From the NCBI RefSeq assembly GCF_905203285.1, contig NZ_CAJKVK010000048.1:1-15141 (forward strand): DNA of 15,141 nucleotides, given 5' to 3'. The stretch is from an uncultured Succinatimonas sp. (GTDB lineage: Bacteria > Pseudomonadota > Gammaproteobacteria > Enterobacterales > Succinivibrionaceae). Numbering within the stretch: position 1 is the first letter of the stretch; every line of letters starts with the position of its first letter. The position numbers and the translations under genes are program-made. This document shows, piece by piece, positions 1-6,465 of the stretch. The notes beneath the pieces are model-generated. The model worked only from the letters and a program-made list of their open reading frames with translations. It was not told where the DNA came from and ran no database searches.

Positions 1-3
1 AAA

Positions 4-25
4 GTAAAAAATTGCTTTTATGCAA
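4..25 (-). terminator. Weak candidate terminator after the DUF805 gene
   Basis: Read on the minus strand, a short stem TTGC/GCAA with a six-base loop is followed directly by six T and then ACTTT. It lies about 40 bases past the stop of the DUF805 gene and would end the minCDE transcript. The stem is only 4 bp, so this is a weak call. Confidence 0.3.
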
Positions 26-61
26 ATGAATTTGGAAAGTTTCTTTATAAGGAATGGTGAG

Positions 62-549
62 CTATTCCCAAGGCTTAAAACTGTAAGGGATTTTAGGCTG
101 GAAAGGATCGGGTCCGAAACGGTTCTGTCCGTGTGTCCCTGGTTGGGCCATAAGTAAAGCAATAAGAACAACACTTACTGCAGACGCAAGAATTAAAACA
201 ATTCCTAAAAAGAAGAGCATTCCTGCGGTAGCTAATGCGCCGTATAAAACTAAAAATAGGGCAAGAGCGATTAATAGGGCGGGCAATAAGAGCCATAATC
301 CGGATTTGTCCAGATCGTGCATGCGTCTTATAGAAACCGTAACGAAAGGAATGAAGATAAGAAGTGAGCCTACACCGCCAGCAAGCTCACCGATTACAGG
401 AAGAACAGCACAAAAAGATAAGACTAAGTGAGCGATAAATGCAAAAAGCACGAAGTACCAATATTCACTGCGGCACGCACGGGCGTTTATCGTGAAAAAT
501 TTATGGTAGCAGGTTTTAATTGCGTCGCTAAAACTTAGTCCTCGTTCAT
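62..549 (-). CDS. DUF805 family inner-membrane protein, frameshifted near its start
   Basis: Small integral membrane protein of the DUF805 (YhaH-like) family; the molecular function of the family is not established. Family hallmarks seen are an aromatic N-terminal segment with RSEYWYFVLF, the RRMHDLDKSGLWLL motif between membrane segments, and a C-terminal PGTHGQNRFGPDPF motif. About four hydrophobic segments are visible. An uninterrupted frame with a standard start runs only from the GTG at 451 (129 aa), but the family N-terminus continues upstream in the same frame to about 538 (LSFSDAIKTCYHKFF...). That frame has no ATG, GTG or TTG before an upstream stop. An ATG at 549 shares its A with the minE TAA stop (TAATG), typical of translational coupling, but is one base out of frame and reaches a stop after four codons. 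One extra G in the GG at 540-541 would give a 162-residue protein beginning MNEGLSFSD. It could be a real mutation, a sequence error or an unusual start. Last gene of the min operon. Confidence 0.75.
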
Positions 550-881
550 TATTTTAAAGCGTCTTCCTTACTGTCTATTTTAAGTGCCGTTTTTTCGTCT
601 GCTTTTTCAAGAGAGACTGACATTTCCATAATGTCGGTATTCTCTTTACGTGCAAAGTTAAATTCGACATCGTCTTCATCGGCGATGGGAAGATACTTTT
701 TAAGCACTTCAAGCAATTCCTGACGCATTTTAGGCATAAAGTCAGGAGCAAGCTGTCCGGCTCTGTCGTTTACCAAAACCAGATGCAAACGCTCTTTTGC
801 CGATTCGCGGGCGGATTTCTCTTTTTTCTCTTTAGAGTTTGTGCCGAATAAGGCATCTGCAATCAAATTAAGAAGTGACAT
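549..881 (-). CDS. minE: Cell division topological specificity factor MinE
   Basis: MinE binds membrane-bound MinD, displaces MinC and stimulates MinD ATPase, driving the oscillation that confines Z-ring assembly to midcell. The 110-residue product shows the expected order: an N-terminal amphipathic membrane-binding segment (SLLNLIADALFG, residues 2-13), the MinD-contact segment with the characteristic AKERLHLVLV (about 28-37), and the C-terminal topological specificity domain from about 45 with MRQELLEVLKKYLPI. It is longer than the roughly 88-residue E. coli protein because of a lysine-rich insert at about 16-27 and a charged C-terminal tail after about residue 94. The ATG at 881 is preceded by GGAGG at eight-base spacing. 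It lies 14 bases after minD and its stop overlaps a downstream ATG by one base. Confidence 0.95.
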   Translation of the reverse strand: MSLLNLIADALFGTNSKEKKEKSARESAKERLHLVLVNDRAGQLAPDFMPKMRQELLEVLKKYLPIADEDDVEFNFARKENTDIMEMSVSLEKADEKTALKIDSKEDALK

Positions 882-895
882 TTTAAATCCTCCGC

Positions 896-1900
896 TTATC
901 TCTTAAAGAGTTTGCTGAAGAAGCCTTTTTTCTCGGTAATAAAGCGCAGTTCAACTTCATTGCCAAGAAGTCTTTCGACGGCATCGTCGTAGGCTTTGCC
1001 CGCGTCGGAGTCTTTATTCAAAATAATTGAATTACCGGCATTTGAAGCTTTTAAGACTTCAGGCGATTCAGGGATAACGCCTAAAAGCGGAATAGTCAAA
1101 AGCTCTTGTACGTCTTCTACTGAAAGCATTTCGTTTTTAGTGACGCGGCCCGGAACATAACGAGTCAATAACAAACGAGAAGTTACCGGTTCCCAGTCTA
1201 GTACGGCACGGCGGGATTTTGAATTTAAAATTCCGATAATGCGGTCACTGTCGCGAACTGATGATACTTCAGGGTTGGTGGTAACGACAGCTTCGTCAGC
1301 GTAGTAAAGAGCCATTAAAGCACCGGCTTCAATACCTGCGGGACTGTCGCAAACAACATATTCAAATCCGGCATTATCCAAACCGCGCAAAACTTCACCT
1401 ACGCCTTCTAAAGTTAAGGCATCTTTATCCTTGGTCTGTGAGGCAGGGAGAATATAAAGATTGTCAACGTGGCGATCTTTAATTAAAGCCTGATTTAAGC
1501 GTGCTTCTTTGTGAACGACATTGATTAAGTCGTAAACAACGCGTCTTTCACAGCCCATTACAAGGTCAAGGTTACGAAGACCGACGTCAAAATCGATAAC
1601 GGCAGTTTTGTGGCCTTTAAGAGCAAGACCTGTTGCGATTGCAGCAGATGAAGTGGTTTTACCGACACCGCCTTTACCTGAGGTAACAACGATAATACGG
1701 CAGTTAAAAGGTTCAAGATCGGGACCTGATTTCTTTTCAGGCTCGGTCTTTTCTGCCGGTTGTTCAGCAGCTTTAACTTCTTCCTCTTTTACAGTTTTTT
1801 CTTCAGCGGCTTCAGTGGCTGCAGTTTCTTCTTTAACTTCAGAAGCAAGATCTTTTACTTCTTCGTTAGTTTTTTCTACTTCATTTTTAATTTCTGACAT
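896..1900 (-). CDS. minD: Septum site-determining ATPase MinD with long charged N-terminal extension
   Basis: MinD is the membrane-cycling P-loop ATPase that recruits MinC to the cell membrane and is released by MinE. The core is clear: deviant Walker A GKGGVGKT at 75-82, switch segment VIDFDVGLRNLDLVMG at about 101-116, CDSPAGIE, and a C-terminal amphipathic membrane-targeting helix ending GFFSKLFKR. The core equals the usual roughly 270 residues, but here it is preceded by about 67 residues rich in Glu, Lys and Ala, so the protein has 334 residues. Other MinDs begin a few residues before the RIIVVTSGKGG strand. No ATG, GTG or TTG codon lies just before that strand, so the extension cannot be removed by choosing a later conventional start there. 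The ATG at 1900 has an AAGGGA ribosome-binding site and lies 14 bases after minC. The extension looks disordered or coiled-coil; its role is unknown. Confidence 0.95.
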   Translation of the reverse strand: MSEIKNEVEKTNEEVKDLASEVKEETAATEAAEEKTVKEEEVKAAEQPAEKTEPEKKSGPDLEPFNCRIIVVTSGKGGVGKTTSSAAIATGLALKGHKTAVIDFDVGLRNLDLVMGCERRVVYDLINVVHKEARLNQALIKDRHVDNLYILPASQTKDKDALTLEGVGEVLRGLDNAGFEYVVCDSPAGIEAGALMALYYADEAVVTTNPEVSSVRDSDRIIGILNSKSRRAVLDWEPVTSRLLLTRYVPGRVTKNEMLSVEDVQELLTIPLLGVIPESPEVLKASNAGNSIILNKDSDAGKAYDDAVERLLGNEVELRFITEKKGFFSKLFKR

Positions 1901-1914
1901 CTTGTTTTCCCTTG

Positions 1915-2784
1915 CTAAAACTTAGAGGAATTTTTAGGTAAAAATTCTTTGCCTTTAAAATAACGCAGAGAACGGCCTTCAAGGCGTACTGCAACAGTTA
2001 CGTCACGACCGATTAAAGTCTTGACTAAAGGATCTTGTTCCATGTCTTCTGCCGTCTGATAATTGCCTGCAATGGCAAGACATGACGGAGCGAAAACTCC
2101 TGAAGCATAAATAAAAGCGTCGGTAAATCCCGGATCTTGCGTGCTTTTGGGATTTCCGGCGTAGATTCCACCGCCGCGGATATCACCTATGACTATGACA
2201 TTATGCGAAGCTATAATGCGAGCTCCTGAGCCTACTGGGCCGAAGATGATAATGGAGTTATCAAGAGCCGTTACGGTCTCTCCGGAGTGAATAGGGCGAG
2301 CAATGACTTTAAGCGGTACCGACGTTTTTACTTCTACAGGAACTTTTACTTCATAAGGTACCGGTACTTTAACCGGAACTTTAACTTCAAGAGTTTGGGT
2401 AACTATGCGCGGTTTTAAGTTTTCTTCACGGATGCGTGCAAAACGGTTGGTGTTGACAACAGGGATGTTGCGTCTTACCAAAAAGTTATGATTATCTTCA
2501 CTCGTGATGCCGCTTACGCCGATTAAAAAGGTACCGTGAGCTGCGCAAACGCTTTTTAGACGTTCAAAATCAAGATCTTGTAAATTATTTACGGCTGAAA
2601 TATCAATAACTAAAGGCGAGCCGTAAAACATTTCACGCTGCGGATCGATTTTGCTTGATAATACCGAATCAAGTGTTTCCGGTTTAAGATCACCGATCGC
2701 TACGGTATTTAAAGTGTAATTGCTGCGGGCAACACTACCGGTAGGTTGTGCCGCTAAATTTAAATCTTTATTTAATTCACTCAT
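1915..2784 (-). CDS. minC: Septum site-determining protein MinC with KVPV-repeat linker
   Basis: MinC is the FtsZ-polymerisation inhibitor that MinD brings to the membrane. The 289-residue product (E. coli about 231) has an N-terminal domain (about 22-125; LVIDISAVNNLQDLDFERLK is typical) and a C-terminal beta-helix dimerisation and MinD-binding domain from about 161 (SGETVTALDNSIIIFGPVGSGA, then GDIRGGGIYAGN and a CLAIAGNYQ strand). The linker between them, residues about 132-160, is a repetitive run of alternating Val and Lys/Pro with several VKVPV-like units. The linker and a short N-terminal tail account for much of the extra length. First gene of minCDE-DUF805. The start ATG at 2784 is followed by MSELNKDL; its upstream region lacks a strong Shine-Dalgarno sequence. 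Confidence 0.93.
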   Translation of the reverse strand: MSELNKDLNLAAQPTGSVARSNYTLNTVAIGDLKPETLDSVLSSKIDPQREMFYGSPLVIDISAVNNLQDLDFERLKSVCAAHGTFLIGVSGITSEDNHNFLVRRNIPVVNTNRFARIREENLKPRIVTQTLEVKVPVKVPVPYEVKVPVEVKTSVPLKVIARPIHSGETVTALDNSIIIFGPVGSGARIIASHNVIVIGDIRGGGIYAGNPKSTQDPGFTDAFIYASGVFAPSCLAIAGNYQTAEDMEQDPLVKTLIGRDVTVAVRLEGRSLRYFKGKEFLPKNSSKF

Positions 2785-2813
2785 ATTTAATACCGGTAGT
2801 TTTTAACATTGTG

Positions 2814-2843
2814 ATTTTAGCATAGTACGTTTAAATATTTAAA
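2814..2843 (-). promoter_or_regulatory. Candidate sigma-70 promoter of the min operon
   Basis: On the minus strand a TAAAAT -10 box (2814-2819) is preceded by TGC, forming an extended -10, with TTTAAA (2838-2843) as a poor -35 at 18-base spacing. It lies about 30 bases upstream of the minC ATG. It was assigned by eye from consensus only. Confidence 0.4.
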
Positions 2844-2927
2844 TTTTAGATTATTTTGTATGTGAAGAGCTGCTTTTTGTTTTTCAAAAATATATTTCAT
2901 TTAATTTAAGAAAGAGTAAAGTAAAAC

Positions 2928-2956
2928 TTGTACTTTTAAGTTCTGATTGTTAGTAT
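2928..2956 (+). promoter_or_regulatory. Candidate sigma-70 promoter of ycgL
   Basis: TTGTAC (2928-2933) and TAGTAT (2951-2956) are separated by 17 bases, and TGT directly before the -10 makes it an extended -10. It lies about 40 bases upstream of the ycgL ATG. The -35 match is poor. Confidence 0.4.
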
Positions 2957-2997
2957 CGCCGTTTAATTATGGTTTTTATTGTTTAAAGGATGTTTTT

Positions 2998-3312
2998 ATG
3001 GGAGATCAGCTGGTTTTTGTATATAAAAGCCTTAAAAAAAACAATATGTTTTTGTATTTGGCAAGAAAAGATGCTTTTGCTGATGTACCGTCCGGACTTT
3101 TAGATGCTTTCGGCGCACCTAAGTTCGTTTTAATGTTTGCGTTGTCTAAAAAACGCAATTTAGTAAAAATTACTCATGAAGAGCTCTCTAAAGCTTTAAC
3201 TGAAAAAGGGTATTTTTTACGCATCGATATAGAAGATGAAGAGGAGAATTTATTAAATCAGGAGCGTAAGCGCCTAGGCTTACCGCCCCTTGAGAAATTT
3301 CCGATGAAGTAA
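2998..3312 (+). CDS. ycgL: YcgL domain-containing protein
   Basis: Small cytoplasmic protein of the YcgL family, whose biochemical function is unknown. It has 104 residues, close to the 108 of E. coli YcgL. Visible family features are a VYKSLKKNNMFLYLARKDAFADVP N-terminus split by short turns, LLDAFGAPKFVLMF, and the KALTEKGYFLRI segment. The ATG at 2998 was chosen because AAAGGA lies seven bases before it and the family begins here; a longer frame opening with TTG at 2947 would add 17 residues overlapping the candidate promoter. Its divergent position beside minC repeats the enterobacterial arrangement, which supports the identification of both genes. Confidence 0.9.
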   Translation: MGDQLVFVYKSLKKNNMFLYLARKDAFADVPSGLLDAFGAPKFVLMFALSKKRNLVKITHEELSKALTEKGYFLRIDIEDEEENLLNQERKRLGLPPLEKFPMK

Positions 3313-3316
3313 AAGG

Positions 3317-3340
3317 CCGCAGGGTAAGCTGCGGTATTTT
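3317..3340. terminator. Bidirectional terminator between ycgL and gloC
   Basis: A perfect 6-bp stem CCGCAG (3317-3322) / CTGCGG (3329-3334) with loop GGTAAG is followed by TATTTT on the plus strand and, read on the minus strand, by CCTTTT. It sits between the convergent stops of ycgL and gloC and could serve both. Confidence 0.7.
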
Positions 3341-3348
3341 GCTTACTT

Positions 3349-3993
3349 TTAGTAAAACTCGCCGTTTAAATAGGGATTTTCAGCTTTTTCTCGTCCAATG
3401 GTGGTGTCAGGTCCGTGTCCTGATAACACTTTGGTATCATCAGGTAAAGTCAGGATCTTTTCTTTTAAAGAAGAAATTAAGTCTTCCATGCTGCTGCGCG
3501 GAAAATCACATCTGCCGATGGATCCGGCAAAGAGACTGTCGCCTGCAAGCAGAAAACCTGCTTTTTCACAGTAATAGCAAACGCCTCCCGGGGTGTGCCC
3601 CGGTGTCGTTATCACTTTAAATTCATAGTCGTCAAAAAGCTTTAGAACATCATTGTCTTTGACGTATGACGGAGTGAAATTACCGCTTGAGGATAAGCCG
3701 AATAGCTCTGCCTGTGAATCTAAAGACTCGATTAAAAAGAAATCTTCATTAGATGGTCCGATAATTTTCGCACCGGTAAGCCTTGAAAGTTCAGCGACAC
3801 CGCCTACGTGATCAAGGTGACCGTGGGTAAGGATGATTGCTTTTAAGGTGAGCTCATGGGTGTTAAGTATTTTATACAGATCTGCTGCGTTTCCGCCCGG
3901 ATCTGAAACAACTGCCGTGTGATTATCTTCATCTGCGATGATACGTGTGTTTTGTGCAAAAGCCGTTGTCGGTACTGTAGCTATTTTTAACAT
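3349..3993 (-). CDS. gloC: Metallo-beta-lactamase-fold hydrolase, GloC (YcbL) type hydroxyacylglutathione hydrolase
   Basis: Probable type II glyoxalase that hydrolyses S-lactoylglutathione to lactate and glutathione in methylglyoxal detoxification, in the cytoplasm. The 214-residue length matches E. coli YcbL/GloC (215) rather than the longer GloB. Metal-binding residues are present: THGHLDHVG at 56-64, H133 in PGHTPGG, D152 in GDSLFAGSIGR, and H193 in SGHGPDTTIG. The VDPGG-like strand appears as SDPGG at 30-34, and the DFPR segment after the GDS motif is typical of YcbL. The ATG at 3993 follows AGGAG at seven bases. It lies eight bases after the rlmI stop, so the two are probably cotranscribed. 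The precise substrate is inferred from family only. Confidence 0.88.
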   Translation of the reverse strand: MLKIATVPTTAFAQNTRIIADEDNHTAVVSDPGGNAADLYKILNTHELTLKAIILTHGHLDHVGGVAELSRLTGAKIIGPSNEDFFLIESLDSQAELFGLSSSGNFTPSYVKDNDVLKLFDDYEFKVITTPGHTPGGVCYYCEKAGFLLAGDSLFAGSIGRCDFPRSSMEDLISSLKEKILTLPDDTKVLSGHGPDTTIGREKAENPYLNGEFY

Positions 3994-4001
3994 GACAACT
4001 C

Positions 4002-5189
4002 CTAGTTAACTGCTATTTCAAGGCCTTTTAAGTAAAAGCTTTCAGGACAAGGCAAAGCAATGACATGATCTTCATCTTGGCGCAGAACATTTAAAAGCTG
4101 GGCATTAACCTTTGCGTCAAGAGCCGCGTCAGCAACGATTTTCTGGAATAAATTCAAATCCATAAGACCTGAGCAGGAAAAGGTTAGAAGGCGTCCGCCC
4201 TTTTTAGTCAGTAAAAGGCCTAAACGGTTGATGTCCTGATAGCCGCGGCAGCCTTTTTTAAGATTGGATGCCCCGTCAATAAATTTCGGCGGATCAAGGA
4301 TAACTAAATCGTATTGTTCGCCGGCTTCGACCTTATCGCGAAGGAATTTAAATACGTCCTCGCGGATAAAGCGGCAGCGTCCCGGATCAAGGTGGTTGAA
4401 GACAACTCCTTGCTTGGCCAAATCTAAAGCATGCGCGGAGATGTCAACGTTCTCAACTCTTACAGCTCCGCCTTTTAACGCCCATAAACCGAATCCGCCG
4501 GTATATGAAAAGCAATTTAGTACTTTACAGCCTTTGGCAAGTTCGCCTACGCGCATGCGGCTTTTTCTTTGATCGAGGTATCCGCCGGTTTTATGCCCGT
4601 TTTTGATGTCAATAGGGATGCAAACGCTATTGCCTTCTTTTACATACAAAATATCGGGAGGAGGGTCTCCAACAACTGCGCCGCAACGTTCTTTGAGTCC
4701 TTCTTTAAGGCGTGAAGCGGTATCCGATCTTTCATAAATAGAATAAGTCGGGAAAATTTCCTGAAGTGATGTTATTATTTCACCGCGCAAATTTTCCATT
4801 CCGTATGAAGAAATGGAAATTGATAGATAATTGTTATATTTATCAACGATAAGTCCGGGAAGAAAGTCGCCTTCTGCTGCTATGATGCGTACGCCGTCAT
4901 TGCCGGCGTCAATCAGGCGTTTGCGTAAATTTACGGCGGATTGAATACGGCTTTTTATAAAATTTTTATCGATAACGTCGTTTTCATTAAATGAAATAAC
5001 TCTAACCCGGATTTGTGAACGCGGAGAGTAGTGTCCTTGCGCTATGAAGGCTTTGTCTGAGTTTAAGACTTTTACAAGCTCTCCGGGTTTAATATCTTCA
5101 TCGGTGTAAGCTACGGCTTTTGAGAAAATCCACGGATGGTGCCTTAATAATGATTTTTCTCTTTGAGGATGCAAAATAATCTGGTGCAT
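4002..5189 (-). CDS. rlmI: 23S rRNA (cytosine(1962)-C(5))-methyltransferase RlmI
   Basis: SAM-dependent RNA methyltransferase of the RlmI/YccW family, which makes m5C1962 in 23S rRNA. The 395-residue product (E. coli 396) has an N-terminal PUA domain (about 1-75, beginning with the family's HPWIFSKAV), a central EEHEE-like region (about 80-190) with GDFLPGLIVDKY, and a C-terminal Rossmann methyltransferase domain. In the latter are the SAM-binding motif LNCFSYTGGFGLWA at about 224-237, the DPPKF motif at 299-303, and the candidate catalytic cysteine C339 in SCSG. The GYLDQRKSR segment before the SAM motif is diagnostic. First gene of an rlmI-gloC pair, divergent from macA. Confidence 0.93.
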   Translation of the reverse strand: MHQIILHPQREKSLLRHHPWIFSKAVAYTDEDIKPGELVKVLNSDKAFIAQGHYSPRSQIRVRVISFNENDVIDKNFIKSRIQSAVNLRKRLIDAGNDGVRIIAAEGDFLPGLIVDKYNNYLSISISSYGMENLRGEIITSLQEIFPTYSIYERSDTASRLKEGLKERCGAVVGDPPPDILYVKEGNSVCIPIDIKNGHKTGGYLDQRKSRMRVGELAKGCKVLNCFSYTGGFGLWALKGGAVRVENVDISAHALDLAKQGVVFNHLDPGRCRFIREDVFKFLRDKVEAGEQYDLVILDPPKFIDGASNLKKGCRGYQDINRLGLLLTKKGGRLLTFSCSGLMDLNLFQKIVADAALDAKVNAQLLNVLRQDEDHVIALPCPESFYLKGLEIAVN

Positions 5190-5217
5190 GTCGTGTTCCT
5201 AAGTTTTTGCTAATGCC

Positions 5218-5248
5218 ATCGTAACATAATCATAAAAAAACGTATAAG
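5218..5248. promoter_or_regulatory. Overlapping divergent promoters for rlmI and macA (candidate)
   Basis: The gap between rlmI and macA is only about 80 bases. On the plus strand GTAACA (5221-5226) and TATAAG (5243-5248) are spaced by 16 bases and point to macA. On the minus strand TACGAT (5218-5223) preceded by TGT forms an extended -10 pointing to rlmI. The elements overlap, so polymerase binding on the two sides may compete. Consensus matching by eye only. Confidence 0.35.
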
Positions 5249-5269
5249 TTTAGTTTGTTGAGGTCATTT

Positions 5270-6463
5270 ATGGCAAATAAAAAGAAGCTTGTCAAAGCAG
5301 TTTTGTTTTTAATTCCGCTTGCAGGCATTGCGTATTTTGCATACGACTATTTTGCCCCGCAAACCCCTACGTATATGACGGTAAATGCCGCAACGCGCGA
5401 TATTAAATCCCAGGTTTTTGCGTCCGGAACCCTGGCGGGAAAAATTGAAGTTGATGTCGGTGCCCAGGTTTCAGGACAGATTAAAAAACTTTACGTCAAC
5501 ACAGGTGATGTAGTTAAAAAGGGCGATTTACTGTGTGAAATCGATCCTGAAATTCAGCAGAACGATTTGAAAACCGCAAAAGCTCAGTTAAAGCTTTTAG
5601 ATGCGCAGATCCGCTCCAAGCAGGCTGAAATCACCAAATTAAAGCTGGAAAACGATCGTCAGGCAAAACTTTTGAAAAATGCAGCTACCTCAAAGCAGGA
5701 AGCAGAAGCTGCAACTGCAAGCTATAAAATGGCGCTTGCCGATCTTGACGCATTAAAAGCTCAATATGAACAAGCCGAAATTTCCGTGTCCGATGCCGAA
5801 ACCAATTTAGGCTACACAAAAATTACCGCTCCTATGGACGGAACCGTGTATGCAATCCCGGTCGAAGAAGGTCAGACCGTCAACGCCAATCAGACGACTC
5901 CTACTATCTTAAAATTGGCAAAGCTTGATGTAATGACCGTTGAAACAGAGATTTCCGAAGCGGATGTGGTGAAAGTAAAACCGGGTATGGATTGCTCTTT
6001 TACTATTTTAGGTTTGCCTAACCGCGAGTTTAAAACAACTCTTGCCTCAATAGATCCGGCACCAAAAAGCGCCGAGAGTGAAACTTCCTCTTCAGCATCG
6101 GCTTCTTCATCAACCGAGGCTATTTACTATAACGCACAGCTTGATATTGATAATAGCGACGGACTTTTGCGTATTGATATGACGGCAGAGGTAAATATCA
6201 CCATTGATGAAAAGGATAATGTTTTATCCGTTCCTCTTACGGCAATTCGAGATGATGATTTTGCCGGAAATGCCGTTCTTTACTTACTTGACAAGCAAAA
6301 TCAGATTGTAAAACAGCCTATTAAAACCGGAATTCGCGATGAGCAGTACATTGAGGTTATATCAGGTATCGGTGAAAGCGATCGCATTATTATAGGCGAT
6401 GACGTGGCAACTGCCGAGGCCGAGGCAATGTCTAACATGCGCGGTCCCCGTCCGAGGATGTAG
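5270..6463 (+). CDS. macA: MacA-family periplasmic adaptor of a tripartite efflux pump
   Basis: Membrane-fusion protein that links the MacB ABC transporter to an outer-membrane TolC channel; E. coli MacAB-TolC exports macrolides and other substrates. The 397-residue product has an N-terminal membrane anchor (about 8-26), then a split biotinyl-lipoyl domain (VDVGAQVSGQIKKLYVNTGDVVKKGDLL in two strands, about 61-88, and TKITAPMDGTVYAI at about 183-196), a long alpha-hairpin coiled coil between them (about 95-178), and the beta-barrel and membrane-proximal domains. A serine-rich stretch at about 267-282 lies in a loop before the GLLRIDMTAEV strand typical of MacA. The ATG at 5270 is preferred over a TTG five codons earlier because GAGG sits six bases before it. 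It ends two bases before macB. The TolC partner is not in the window. Confidence 0.9.
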   Translation: MANKKKLVKAVLFLIPLAGIAYFAYDYFAPQTPTYMTVNAATRDIKSQVFASGTLAGKIEVDVGAQVSGQIKKLYVNTGDVVKKGDLLCEIDPEIQQNDLKTAKAQLKLLDAQIRSKQAEITKLKLENDRQAKLLKNAATSKQEAEAATASYKMALADLDALKAQYEQAEISVSDAETNLGYTKITAPMDGTVYAIPVEEGQTVNANQTTPTILKLAKLDVMTVETEISEADVVKVKPGMDCSFTILGLPNREFKTTLASIDPAPKSAESETSSSASASSSTEAIYYNAQLDIDNSDGLLRIDMTAEVNITIDEKDNVLSVPLTAIRDDDFAGNAVLYLLDKQNQIVKQPIKTGIRDEQYIEVISGIGESDRIIIGDDVATAEAEAMSNMRGPRPRM

Positions 6464-6465
6464 CA

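Noticed and set aside
1608..1925. Plus-strand open frame antisense to the start of minD
   Set aside because: It mirrors the low-complexity Glu/Lys region of minD (Ser/Phe-rich product), with no family features or ribosome-binding site.
527..1925. Repeated 12-mer GCTAAAACTTAG at 527-538 and 1914-1925
   Set aside because: A few 12-base matches are expected by chance in 15 kb, and each copy is explained by coding sequence (the DUF805 N-terminus and the minC end).
2947..2997. Upstream TTG start extending ycgL by 17 residues
   Set aside because: The extension overlaps the candidate -10 region, and the ATG at 2998 has a good AAAGGA site and fits the family N-terminus.
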